Assembly: GCA_038496445.1 (NCBI GenBank)
Contig: JALMLS010000527.1
Location: 1-64,000 of the forward strand
Direction: 5' to 3'
From: Trichosphaerium sp. ATCC 40318
Taxonomy: Eukaryota; Discosea; Flabellinia; Trichosidae
DNA length: 64,000 bases
Positions 45,822-57,632 of the stretch are shown here, one piece after another. The first letter of the stretch is position 1; each line of letters begins with the position of its first letter. A program made the translations under genes and the position numbers. A model generated the notes under the pieces. The model was not told where the DNA came from and ran no database searches. It saw only the letters and a program-made list of their open reading frames with translations.

Positions 45822-47392
45822 CTAGAGGTAAGGTATACCTATACGGCACAGTCCCAAAGAGTATTCTATAAAACAATCACGATAGTCAACACGGCTAATA
45901 CATGCTCTTCTAAGACGACGATCAGTATCCCTAGAAAATCTAGGAGTGGAGGTAGACTTTTCAACATATCGAAGGCCTTTTAGTGATAGAAAAGCATCGT
46001 TAGTAATATGATCACAGTTTTTAAGACCAATTATATAAACACCTGACAACGCTTTTACTCCTTCGTCTGTAATTGAAGTACCATCAAGATTAATGGCATG
46101 CACCCCTACAAGTGCTTTGATGCCTTCATCTGTCACTCTAGTACGAGCAAGATCAATAGCATGAACACCTGCAAGTGCTTTTATACCTTCATCTGTCACC
46201 AAAGTATCTCCAAGGTGAATTGTATGAACCCCTGCGAGTGCTTTTACACCTTCATCTGTAACTGAAGTATTATTGTTAAGGAAAATGGTATGAACACCTG
46301 CGAGTGCTTTGACTCCTTCATCTCCTACTGAAGTATTTCTAAGGAAAACAATATGAGCACCTCTCAATGCTTTAATACCTTCACTGGTCACTGAAGTTCT
46401 ATCGAGGTAAATGGTATGTACTCCTCCAAGCTCTTTTAAACCTTCATCTGTGACATGAGTGCCAGTGAGTTTAATAGTATGAACACCCTTTAATGACTTG
46501 ATGCCTTCATCTGTCACGTTATTGCAGTTTAAAAGATCAATTGTATGAACTCCTGCAAGGGCTTTGATTCCTTCATCTGTCACCAATGTGGAAGTAAGAT
46601 CAATTGCATGTACACCTTTTAGTGCCTTGAGGCCACTGTCTGTGATATTGATACAACGATAAAGAGAAATAGAATGTACTCCTGCAAGTGATTTAAGATC
46701 ACAATCATTGATAACTCCATATTTTACATTATATAACTCTGGGTTTCTTTTGAACGAAGTATCAATGTATTTACATCCAGATAACAATGAATATAATGTA
46801 TTGTTTTCAACATTCATCACAATGACGCTATTTTTCATGATACCTTTGTACTGTCTGACCTTTAAGATGTCTGGGATATCGTAAATATAGACTCTTTCAT
46901 ATCCAACAACCTGATGGATGATATCAGCCATCAAACGACATGACTGAGCAACAGCAAATCTTGATTTCGCATCTGTATGACTTAAAATCGTAGATATAAC
47001 TTCTGGTGGGAAATTGATGATGTTCACTACTTTATGTGAACTTGTTTGTGTTCTTTTAAACTGTTAGCACAAACTATTTACAGTTTCAAAACGCACTTTC
47101 TCTTTTGCTTGTGTTTTGGTAGCGATAGGTCGTCGAAATGTGTCACAGGTATAATAGTTGCATTGTTGGAATGTACTGGAGGCTGTTTGGATGAGATAGC
47201 GCTTGTATCAATACTTTTAGAGAGATATTGGTCGAGTTGGTGTAAAAGGTTCTTGTTTGCAATGTTTAAGATATTTTCAAGCTGGTTTATGAACACTTTG
47301 CGTTGTTTTGTGGTGATTTTACTAAACTGATCTTTGTGGCTGTTGTGATAGTACGTGATTGCTTGATCTACTGAAATACCTGGTAAGCTCAT
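45822..47392 (-). CDS. F-box-like leucine-rich repeat protein, copy 3 (two exons)
   Basis: Exon 1 (47392-47097) starts MSLPGISVDQAITYYHNSHK, has a helical KVFINQLENILNIANKNLL, and ends LSLPKHKQKRK. A 44-nt intron (47096-47053, GTGCGTT...TAAAAG) joins it in phase to TQTSSHKVVNIINFPPEVIS. This is the same place as the intron of the copy at 14740-16336, which supports one spliced gene. Then come the F-box-like segment (AVAQSCRLMADIIHQVVGY) and about 12 LRR units (VTDEGIKALAGVHTIDL). The first 130 residues of exon 2 are nearly identical to copy 1 (YDIPDILKVRQYKGIM, ENNTLYSLLSGCK), while the solenoid differs more. It ends tail-to-tail with the MORN_2 gene, about 118 bp apart. An upstream in-frame ATG at 47443 is possible. 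Confidence 0.8.
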
Positions 47393-48041
47393 CGTTTGAG
47401 GTGTTTGATTGTTAAAAGAAGAAAGTACAAAAATAGAAATCAAGTTCGCTGTTAAGTACAGTTACATCTTGATAAAAGTAAAACCACTGTAACCTACCCT
47501 ACAATGTACGCCAAGCAAAATATTGCAGTGTTGGTCTACGAAGTGTAACTGTCGCCAAGCCACATTTTTACAAACTAGTTGAGTCTTTTTCCTTGCACAT
47601 AAATGCGTTAGTAGGGACTCGCAACTACAGTCAAGAGACTCATTGTATCTAAGTACATGACAATATTGTGACACTTGCAACTCAGTCAGCGACTCATTAT
47701 ATCTAAGGGGAATGTTATAACACGGAAGTGTAAAGATGACTAGTTCGAATCTACAAATTGCTCTAATTCATTCCAGTCGCGTGGATAACGTCTGTTTAGG
47801 CGATTTGATCCACTATTAGCTGTTTTTTGTCACAATAAAATGACCGTTGGAAAATTTTTTTGTTTGACGAGAAAAACGAAAGTCTACAAATTTCGTTGTC
47901 AAATACTCGATCAACTGTATTTCGCGGTAGTCCACGCGTAATCACAAGTACGTTTCATTCGCGTTATCTAAACTCAATTATTTAATTTTCGATTGCTTTT
48001 TTTTCAAAACAGTGCTTAAACGATTCTCTTATACTCAATAG
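47393..48041. other. Intergenic; includes unresolved 5' end of the filamin-like gene
   Basis: Contains the tandem repeat at 47619-47721. The first exon of the filamin-like gene must lie here or further upstream. Candidates are the frames starting MTSSNLQIALIHSS (about 47734) and MTVGKFFCLTRKTK (about 47839), but no donor clearly fits in phase. Confidence 0.4.
47619..47721. repeat. Two-copy tandem repeat of about 52 bp
   Basis: GCAACTNCAGTCA, GACTCATTRTATCTAAG and a terminal ACAC occur twice in a row with a few differences. No coding role seen. Confidence 0.65.
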
Positions 48042-51000
48042 TGGCGGGAATACCAAGCGAAGAGCTCTTTGGAGATTTCCTACAAAAAGGTTTTGTAGAC
48101 AAGACAGCCGTACTTACATACGAACCAAAGGAGAAAAAGGATGGTATTAAGGTATGTTTACCATTGGTTTTGTGTTTTGCAAGTTGCTTTTTTCCTTACC
48201 ACTTATTACGTATTTAGTTTCTAGTTGATGGACCAAAACACGAAGAACCAGAGGTTTTTGATAACGGCGATGGTTCTTGGGATATCGGTACGTAATATGC
48301 CTTTTTTGGTTAATGTTGTCCCAATTGCAATATAAAACGCAAACAAACAAACCTTATTTACGGAAATGTAGAGTGGACGCCAAAAGAGGCTGGAGACTTC
48401 TCAATCGTGGTAGTTGCAGATGGTGAAACAATCCCTGGTTGCCCGTTTATTTGTTCTGTCGCAGCTTGTACGCGACACAAATCCTTCAACGTAACACGAG
48501 CTTTCTGACTTTTTTTCTCCATAGCTGAAGAAGAAGCAATTGCAAATCAAGGCGCTCTATCTGTAACAACAAAAGCATCCATTTTTGGGCCTGGCACGTG
48601 GGGAGAGAGTTTGACTGGCGATGGAGAAGCTCAATCTATCACTCTAGTACCACAGACAGCAGACGGTACAGTGTTTATAAATCAAGGCTTCTTGCTAATA
48701 AAAAAATAGGTGAAGCGATTTCATTGCAAGAAAAAGACTTAAACGTACTTATTACAGGACCAGAAGGTGTATCTACAGAGGTATTCGATAACGGTGATGA
48801 CTCATGGGACGTTGAGTTTGAGGTACTTCAAAATTAATCAAACAGTCTCTACTCATCTAACAATATTGCAAAGGCACCAAAGACAGAAGGCACATACAAT
48901 CTTGTTTGCACATATCAAGGGAAGCCTTTATACGATCCAATACCTCTTGCTATTGGACCATCCAAACCTGCACCATCAGACAAGTTGTATTGTTTAATTG
49001 AAGGAAACAATCCCATTCATGATATTGATCGCGTTGCGTACACGATCACATTCAAAGAAGAAGTAAAGGAAGAAGATATTTCAGTAACACTAGCAGCAGG
49101 TTCGTTCACTTTTTCTTTTTTTATTTGCTGAATACTCGTGTTGTTTACATGTTACCCCCTAGGCGACATTAAAGTCATTGTTGAGCTTTATCCTATTGAA
49201 GCAGAAGACTTGGATGATGGCGTTGCAGCAGCTTATGATGTAGAGTTTGAACTAAAGGAAGAAGGATCGTATACCATGGATTTTGTAGTTCGCGGTGAAA
49301 CAGTTGATGGATCTCCAATTAAGTTCGTCACCAAAGGTTACAAAGAAAACGCTAAAGAGTAAGTAATTACGAAATTAACAAGTACTAAGAGTATTATAGA
49401 GCAAAACCTGAAGTAGTAACGCCAGAGGTTGATGCTAAAGCAGAAGAAACAGCAGATGAAGAATCTGCTCCTGTTGAAGAAAACGTAGCAGAGGAAGAAG
49501 ATGAGGAAGAAAAACGTGCAGAAGCTGAAGCTGAAGCTGCACGTAAAGCAAAAGAAGAGGAAGATCAGAAGGTTGCTGAGGAAGAAGCTGCACGTAAAGC
49601 TGCAGAAGAAGAGGCTGCAAAAAAAGCCGCTGAGGAAGAAGCTGAACAAAAAGCAGAGCAAGAACGCATTGCAAAGGAAGCAGAAGAGGCTGCACAGAAG
49701 GCTGCAGAGGAAGCACAAAAGAATGAACCTTATCATCCTAACTGCACCATTGAAGGTGACGGTCTTGATGCAGAAAAAATTAAGATAGGAAGTAAGAAAT
49801 GGCCTTGCTTTAGTGTCACGTTCAAGAACAAAAACGGTACGATTCCTCAACAGATTCCTCCTTTTAATACTTTTTAAGGCGATGTTGTTAAAGTTCCAAA
49901 GCAATCAATACGAACTAGTGTCGATGGTCCTCTTTCACCTGAAACACGTGTATTTGAGAACGGTAATGGGACATATGATGTTGAGTGGTGCCCAAAAGTA
50001 CGATCTTGTGGATTTTTCTGTTTTGCTCTTATCTAAATGGTTTATTAGTGCCCTGGTAAACACTCTGTATTTGTACAATGGGGTGGCAAGAATGTTGGCG
50101 ATAGCCCATTTGAGATTGAAGTCATTGATTGGCTAAAACGAAAGCTAGAAGAACAGAAAAAAAAGGAAGCAGAAGAGGCCGAACAAAAGGCCGCTGAGGA
50201 AGAGGCTGCACGTAAAGCCGCTGAAGAAGAAGCTGCTAAAAAAGCTGCTGAGGAAGAAGCAGCAAAAAAAGCTGCTGAAGAAGAAGCAGCTCGTAAAGCT
50301 GAGGAGGAAGAAGCTGCCAAAAAGGCCGCTGAGGAAGAGGCTACACGTAAAGCCGCTGAAGAAGAAGCTGCTAAAAAAGCTGCTGAAGAAGAAGCTGCAC
50401 GTAAGGCTGCAGAAGAAGAGGAAGCAAAGAAAGCACGAAAAGCAGAAGAAGAGGCTGCCAACAAAGCTGCTGAGGAAGAAGCTGCACGTAAAGCCGCTGA
50501 AGAAGAAGCAGCAAAAAAAGCTGCTGAAGAAGAAGCTGCTCGTAAAGCTGAGGAGGAAGAAGCTGCACGTAAAGCTGCTGAGGAAGAAGCTGCACAAAAA
50601 GCAGAACTCCAACGTAAAGAAGAAGCAGAGCAAAAAAAGAAGCAAGAGCTAGAAACTCAAAAGGCTGAAGAAGAGAAGAAACAAGCTGCCGAAGCAAATA
50701 AACCAATAGTATTGGAAACAACAACAAGGTACACCAATCATTTTTTACAAAAGTCCTCGTTAACGCGACTTGTGTAGTGTCCAAGAAACCAAACCTCAAG
50801 AATTTGATAAATTCGTATTAGACGAAGAAATGCACTCAATACAAGAGCGTATTGATTACAACAAACGGGTACCTTTAACCTCTTTTTTTATTTCGCGTTG
50901 TGACCCTAATAAACTCTATAGATGTCACTAAAAGCAACAGCATCTGAGCCAGTAGTGCTAAACACTAAGTTCGTTGGTGGTACGTTTTTTATTTATGTAA

Positions 51001-53479
51001 CAACAAAATATTTGTGGTATTTATTCCTTTTAGCTACTTCAGGAGGCGCCCAACCATCATTCTCCAAACCAGCTGCATCTCCATCACCAGCTGCATCGTC
51101 ACCAAAGCCTGTATTTAGAGCAAAGCTAAAAGGAGCAGCATTAAAGGAGGCTGTACTCAGCCAAACAAACACATTCAAAATATTTGTAACTACGAATGGC
51201 GCTCCAGTTACACCAGATGCAATAAACACAGCCCAAATCAAAGTGATCCTCACAAACGGCTATGTGAAATCCTATGGTACCTCTCTTATTTCTTTTGATT
51301 TATAGTTTTCGTACCCACAATGTTAGAGAACTAACTCCTTTACAGGTAACGTTGAAGCTGTGGGTAATGGTGAGTTTAATGCTCATTATACCCCACAATC
51401 AACTGGAACGTACATGCTTCAAGTGGAACTAAAGGGCAAACCAATTTTGGGAAAACAGCTACCTATTAATGTAGTGTTCAAGAGAACAACAGGTATATCA
51501 GCACCAAGAGTAGCTCAACCTCGTCCAACAGCATCAACTACAACCCCACAATTACAAGCAAGACAAAAAGCATGGGAACAAACAAAGAAACAAACTCCAA
51601 TAAACCCAGCTGATAAGTCTACGCAACAAACAGCACCTACACAACCTACACAACAAGCAAAAGCGTCTACACCTAGTACGTGAAATACTAACGCATTACA
51701 GGAGTACTAAATCATCGTAGCAAATGAACGCAGCGCTCCTCTTTCTCTTGCAGAAAGAATGCAAGCATTCCAAAAACCAAAACAAAACCAACCACAAGCA
51801 AAAACCAAGGTACACATAAGCAGCTCATAGGTTTCGTCTGTTTAACACTTCTCCAGGCAAATAACCCTCCACCACCAACATATGGTGGCATTTTTGTAGC
51901 CAGCAAGCCTGGATCATCAACATCAGCAAGTGGAGCAAAACCAAGTACAATTATACCCAAAAAAACAGATACAAAGTGGTGTTAACTCTGTTTTAGTTGT
52001 TTCAAGGATTTCCCCTGAGATTGAAGCAGCTCTTAGAGATCGTGGTGTAACATCTCCTACATTAGGACAACTTGGGTACTATCACAGACAACATTACGCC
52101 TATCTATGCGCTAATTCATTCAATAAGAAAATACTTGGAAAAACATAACGTTGACTTTGATGCACTACAATTTTACGATCCACAAGAGATCAACGCTGCA
52201 TTTAAAGAGGTGAATATAGCACCAAACCAAAGAGCAATGATAATTGGTATCATCAACAAACACTTAAAAGGTAACTCCAAGCGATAAAAGACCACTATAA
52301 ACCTAGCTCATGCCTTTCCTTAGCTGGTAAACCAGCTCCTTCTGCTTCAGCAGAAACACCTACATACAACTCTATCAACAAAGAACCAGCGAAACCAAAA
52401 GCAGCCGCTTCAGCGACTCCTCAACTACCTCCTCCAGTTGACCTCAAATGCAGGATTATTGGTACGTCCAAGACTTTTTTTTGCCATACTAAAGACTAGT
52501 GATTAACGACTACGTTAAGGTATTAAAAGAGAATCAGAACTTGGTGATGGTGTATCATTCACATTAACATTGTCAGATAAAAGTGACACAGCAACAGACT
52601 TACCTCTGGATGTCATACGTGTATCTGTAACTCTTCCTACTGGTTCTGATGAATCAGGTACGACACTTCTAACACAACAAAATCATCCTATCTTTTTGTT
52701 GTCTTAGTGTTATAACGTTAGTAATTACTCTCTTAGCAAACATTGAACGTGTTGGTGCAGGTCAATACGATGTAACCTATAAACCAGCTAGTTCAGGAAA
52801 GCATTTGATGCAAGTATACCTAAGGTAAGTGTACACAAGCTGGTAAGTTCCGTTTTGTTAATTATTTACTAAGGGATAATCCTACTTTACCTAACCCATT
52901 CCAAATCACTATTGTCGACTCTAATGTACCAGCAAAAATGCCAGAAACGTGGGACACCGTGATTTGTAATGTCCTTATTCAGAGTAGGTCACAAACGCGG
53001 AATGAAGGAGATACATCTCCAATAACATCAGCACGAAGCACTGATTCTGGTATGACAAACATTTAACTTTTATAGCTTTTTTGTAAGTATACTAAATAAT
53101 GACTGTTATTGTTATAGTCTCTTCTTCAAAGTCAAAGAAGCTAAAGAAGCAAAAGAGTGGTAAGAAGCTAAAGAAAGAAGGTACGACTCATTCTCTTTGG
53201 TTTGTTTCTTTTTTGAAATAGACTATTATTGTTATCACGTGGTGTTAACACGTCATTGTTTTAGTGAAAGTCAAGGATAAAAAACAAAAAGACAAAGAGC
53301 CAAAGAAAGAAGCAAAGAAGGAGAAGGAAGGAAAGAAGGATAAAAAGAAGGATTCAAAGGATAAGAAAAAGCCAAAAAAAGATCCAAAGAAAGAAAAGGA
53401 AGCAAAGAGAGAAAAATCAAAGTCACTAAGAAAGAAAAAATCAAAGAAGCATGTTAACAAGGAAGGTATAAATAAATAA
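48042..53479 (+). CDS. Filamin-repeat protein with Ala/Glu/Lys coiled coils
   Basis: Filamin repeats are Ig-like modules of actin cross-linkers. I see at least six, each with the signature (V/F)[14 protein letters not shown] or [14 protein letters not shown] and a G-x-(S/C)PF end: about 48042-48470, 48520-48960, 48990-49360, 49730-50130, 50910-51490 and 52440-52920. Between repeats 3 and 4, and again after repeat 4 (50140-50700), are long [17 protein letters not shown] stretches that should form rigid single helices. A Pro/Thr/Gln linker and a small helical domain ([39 protein letters not shown]) precede repeat 6. The end is extremely Lys-rich ([20 protein letters not shown]), stop at about 53479. 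No actin-binding calponin-homology pair is seen, which is unusual for a filamin, though the 5' end is not resolved (first exon acceptor TCAATAG at 48041). Confidence 0.78.
50160..50640. repeat. Coding tandem repeat (GCTGAGGAAGAAGC units)
   Basis: About ten 39- to 42-bp units encode [18 protein letters not shown] blocks of the filamin-like protein; a shorter related array lies at 49500-49720. Long antisense open frames here ([14 protein letters not shown]) are shadows. Confidence 0.85.
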
Positions 53480-53911
53480 CAAATTTTCACAAAAAAAAAA
53501 CAAGACTTTGATTGTAGACTTGCTTGTACGCTTAATATAAATCTTCAAAAATGAATCAAAGTTCATAGCTCCACATCATACGGTAACATACAATCGAACC
53601 ACAGTAAAAAACAGCGGTTAAGTTGTACTTCTACTGTTATCGCTGGCGGGTCTGTAGTTGGTGCCTCAGTTGTTGAGTGACTAAGGTTGGAGCTTCAGGC
53701 AAGTACCGCGCATACTATTAGTGACAAATACTTATTTATGTTCACTACTATGCCACGCCAATTACTTTCATATTTTTCCTTGTTTTGTGCGGTGAACAGC
53801 TGTACAAAACCGGTTACCAAAAAAGCTCAAAGCGTCATCACGTGCCTTAAAAAAACGTGCTCTTTCGTATTGTTCAAAAAACCACATTCCTCCTTAGTAC
53901 AACACCTTATC
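53480..53911. other. Intergenic, possible 5' leader of the aminotransferase
   Basis: The frame of the aminotransferase first exon is open upstream to 53687 (MELQASTAHTISDK..., with an inner MPRQLLSYFSLFCAVN). It could add a mitochondrial presequence, but no family similarity supports it. A GTTGGTGCCTCAGTTGTTG stretch at about 53657 resembles one unit of the mucin repeat array at 4460. Confidence 0.4.
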
Positions 53912-55705
53912 ATGAGTTTGAGACTTGAAACATCGGATTACATACATCTACTCAGTAGAAAAGGTAAATCGCTTAAATCAAACCCACTTCGTTCTCTAGA
54001 TGCCATATGTAAAGCAGACGCTGAAATGGTGAGCCTTTTAGCCAAATAAAGTTTATACCTTAAAACCAATTTCTCTATAGATTAACCTTGGGGGCGGGCT
54101 ACCTCAGCCAAGTGCTATACCTATCGAGGGTATAACGATCAAATTGAAGTCAGGTAAAGCCGGGAGAACGAAAAATCATTTGTGATGTCAGTTAACAACT
54201 CGTAGGTGAATCTTTTGATGTTTCTTCACCTATGGTTGCGAAAGGTGTAAACTATTCCACAACTGTAAGTAAAATGTCTAACAAGTGTCAAAGTACTAAC
54301 TGTTCTCCGTAAAGAAAGGCATACTTGAGTTAACAGACTACCTCATTGAGTACCAAAAAGAGCTACATAGTCCACATGGCAACTGGGACGTTTGCACACT
54401 TGCTGGTAGATACACATTTTCGTAGACTTCAAAGTCACCCTTAATAGGAAGTAAGGATGGTATCAACAAAATCATGAGAATTTTTACAGAACCAGGAGAC
54501 ACCATACTATGTGCAGAACCACTTTATGCGTTAAGTTCTATTCATGTTTACTATCATTTTTATTATACTTTCATAGAGAGCTTATTTTAGCCATTAGTGG
54601 AGCAAAGGCTACACGAGATCAATGTATTTGGCATGGTATCCCTACAGATGAGCATGGTATTCAAACAGAGACATTACGGAAGACGCTTGATAATTGGTCT
54701 AAAGACGACAATAAACCAAAGGTTTTGTTTGTTTTTGTCTTTCATCATAACGCTGATTTTTAGGTTCTTTACATAGTACCAACAGGTCAAAATCCTACAG
54801 GGAGTATTTTATCGTATAAAAGACGTCAAGAATTATTGAAAATAGCTTCAGATCATAATCTAATAATCATTGAAGATGATCCTTATTGGTTCGTAGAATT
54901 TTCTTATTTACACTTTGGAAAAGAGTCTCACAATAATATTAGGTATGTTTGTCTTGGAACCGAACAGCCAATTGAAAGCTTGTTATCTATGGATACAGAA
55001 GGTCGAGTATTAAGGCTGGACTCTTTTAGCAAATTTTTAGCACCTGGACTACGCCTTGGTTGGATTACAGGCCCAAAGTTTTTGGTTGATTTAATAGAAC
55101 TAGTGAATCAAGCAGATGTTATTCATCCTTCTGGTATTTTCTTCGTTTTAAACACATCTGTTTTCCTTAGTTGTAATACCTATTTATATTAGGTGTCAGT
55201 CAAGCCATTGCGTTATCAATACTACAATATTGGGGAAAGGAAGGCATAGCAAAGCATTCTGAGCATATAAGAAAATTATATACTGCGAAAAGAGATGCTT
55301 TGATTTCTGCATGTGACGAGTACCTCAAAGGCTTAGCAACGTGGGATGTTCCTAAAGGAGGAATGTTCGTGTGGTTAAATTTAATTGGTGTTGAAGACAC
55401 TGAGGAACTTGTACGCAAAGAAGCAGTAGCATCAAAGGTAAGCCGTTTTAATACAAAAAAGATTGTCTCAACGTTTTAGGTACTGCTCATGTGGGGATCA
55501 CCTTACATGGCTTCAGGGCGAAAATCATCATGTATACGGGTGTCATATTCTATGGCATCTATAGAGGTGCGAGTTTGTTTCATGTGAATATTGTATTTAT
55601 AGTGTATTTCTTTTCCTGTTGATCACGTGATTTGTTATTTAGGATATGAAAGAAGGTATAAAGAGACTTGCAAGTATTCTAAAAGAAAGGAAAAAGTTAA
55701 AATAA
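53912..55705 (+). CDS. PLP-dependent aminotransferase, AADAT/Aro8 type
   Basis: Class I fold enzymes of this group transfer the amino group of 2-aminoadipate, kynurenine or aromatic amino acids. Exons read MSLRLETSDYIHLLSRKGK, DAICKADAEMINLGGGLPQP, YSTTKGILELTDYLIEYQKE, SKDGINKIMRIFTEPGDTIL, KVLYIVPTGQNPTGSILSYK (the PxxQNPTG motif), DHNLIIIEDDPYWFVEF (the D-x-PY cofactor site), RVLRLDSFSKFLAPGLRLGW (SFSK with the PLP Lys and the downstream Arg), KGGMFVWLNLIGVEDTEEL and SSCIRVSYSMASIEDMKEGI. All catalytic landmarks are present. Which substrate it prefers cannot be told. Start at 53912 chosen because MSLRLETSDYIHLL aligns with the usual N-terminus. Stop TAA at 55703-55705. Confidence 0.88.
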
Positions 55706-55921
55706 AGCAGAGTAATGAGCCTAGTTTGTTAGGAAACAACAAACACCACATGACTAAAAAGCTGTTAACGAGAAGCTAAAAATAAATTCTGTACCCTTAC
55801 CAATGTGGCTTATGTTGTAGCGTTATGTAACTTTTTCCTTTGTGATGATAAAAATTGTAGTTTATTTCTATTTTACACAAACCGTTGTCACAAGGGGTTT
55901 TTTTCAGGCTTCGATTTAGGG

Positions 55922-56742
55922 TCACATGTATTTGTATCGGTTAACTATTGCTTCATTAACACTATACAACCCGGTCCATCTAGTCTCTACTGCTTTTGTG
56001 CGTTGATTTTGATGTGTTGCACCAAAAACTGAGCTTGAAGGAGCTCTTGATGAAGTACTCTTGAGAGTTTCTTGCTTAGATAGCCAAGCTTTTACATACG
56101 GCCTAGCATGCCAATTTCCTTTGTCATCAGAAGAAAACATGAAATAAGATTCTATACTCATCAAAGACAAGAGGGAAGAGTTTACCCAATGCTCCAAAAT
56201 GCCTATAAGTTTATCTCTCATAATTTCTTCTGAGTTACTTCTACCATCCCATAGATCATAACAGTGCCCAACTGCCTTTGAAACAAGAGCCCTTTCATCA
56301 CTTTTATCCTGCAAGCTATTAATAACAGTTCGCGTGGCAACACAAAAAAAACCAGAAGTGCACTTCTAGGAGTTGTGGGTTACCTTAACAATGCGTGGTA
56401 AATAGTAATCCAATTCCATTAAAAAAGTCGTGCCAGTACGAGATGCCTCGTACTTTTTAAGGATCGTCGATAGTATTTTATTATTCTTGCTTGGTTGTGT
56501 ATTGCATATCTATAGCGTTATAAGCAAACTCATGCGGAAAAAAAAAATGGGGTACGTACTTTGTATTTTAATTTTTCTGTGATATTTTTGGGTTTTCCAC
56601 AGTGTGGTAGCGATGATAGTACGAACTTGCACGTTATTGAGAGGCTGTAGTGTTCGTATGATGATCTTTCAAAATACTGAAGTATGTAGTACCAAATTTC
56701 TACAGGTAACAGTGTATACGCGTGTTCCATGTCGTGTTGCAT
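55922..56742 (-). CDS. F-box-like protein of unknown function
   Basis: The N-terminus MQHDMEHAYTLLPVEIWYYI, then LQYFERSSYEHYSLSITCKF, fits an F-box (LPxEIxxxIL...C). After an intron (GTACGTACC...GCTATAG) comes a helical stretch (NNKILSTILKKYEASRTGTT, FLMELDYYLPRIVK). A last exon (DKSDERALVSKAVGHCYDLW, MRDKLIGILEHWVNSSLLSL) ends IVNRYKYM, TGA at 55922. No C-terminal repeat family seen. It is not related to the LRR/MORN_2 F-box-like heads at the level I can judge. ATG 56730 is an alternative start. Confidence 0.62.
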
Positions 56743-56923
56743 TAAATAACAATATTATTGGGGTTTAGGTTAACACCAGCAGCAAGTTGCAGTCTTCAAT
56801 TAAGTGAACTGAATGTTGTTTACTTTACTAACTTTTTTTCCGCAAAAAAAACGTGTTTAGTACAACATTCTCCGCTCCATTTTCTCTAGTCGCCGGTAAT
56901 TTTTTCTGTACTTACTCTGAAGC

Positions 56924-57481
56924 ATGCAATACGTGATTTTTGCGCTTTGTGTATTATGTATAGGCGTTACAAGCGGAAAATATACTGTCCGCTCTTTACT
57001 TCAAACCACAGCGGCTCCGACTACTGCCAACGTGACTGTTAATGAAACTATACCTTGCGGCCAATTAACTTGTATTGCTGGCGCCGAAACATGCTGTAAA
57101 AATGGTTTAGTATCAACATGCATACCCGTTGGGTTCGCTTGTTGCGGGTGCCAAGGCGTACGCTTACAATTTCACACGTGTAACCATATTAACCAAACCA
57201 AGGTTAAATGTTGCGCTTGCGAGCTTGTTGGTGATTCTGGTGATGGTGACGAACGAGAATGTGTTGCTGGATGTAATTTAGAAGATTGTTCTGACTGCTG
57301 CATCAGTACGTACCTATAAGTACTTCTCATACGCTAACAACTATCAGGACGCGAACCTGATGACGTTGATGACGACGACGAAGACAGTGACACTACGATA
57401 GTGCTAATCAACAATGGTGTGAGTCTTCACATTGCACTACACGCCACAATTTTAACTGTTTTGGCCATTCTCTGTCTATAA
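56924..57481 (+). CDS. GPI-anchored Cys-rich surface protein
   Basis: The signal peptide MQYVIFALCVLCIGVTSG is followed by a short Thr/Ala-rich part with N-glycosylation sites (NVTVNETI). A domain with about 18 Cys follows (CGQLTCIAGAETCCKN, FACCGCQG, VKCCACELVG, CVAGCNLEDCSDCCI). After an intron (GTACGTACC...ACTATCAG) there is an acidic segment (DDVDDDDEDSDTT) and a hydrophobic end (VSLHIALHATILTVLAILCL) right at the stop TAA 57479-57481, the pattern of a GPI-attachment signal. A 54-nt stretch at 57156-57209 (GTACGCTT...CCAAG) is open in frame but has splice signals, so the protein may or may not contain VRLQFHTCNHINQTK. No known family. Confidence 0.68.
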
Positions 57482-57632
57482 CGCCTTTTTTGTACAAAAT
57501 AGAAAGTTTTCTCCTAGTCGCCATTGTAACTAACTCAAATACAACCAAACAAAGAAATAGTACGTGAAAAGCATTTCGCGTTTTAAAAATACATTAAAAA
57601 TCAGATTGCGTTTACACCAAATCTACAATTTT

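Noticed and set aside
47738-47756. Box-B-like AGTTCGAATCT
   Set aside because: Two mismatches to the consensus, no acceptor pairing and no box A at the right distance.
49338-50799. Several minus-strand frames rich in Leu/Gln/Phe or Ala/Ser
   Set aside because: Antisense shadows of the EEEAARKAA coding repeat of the filamin-like gene.
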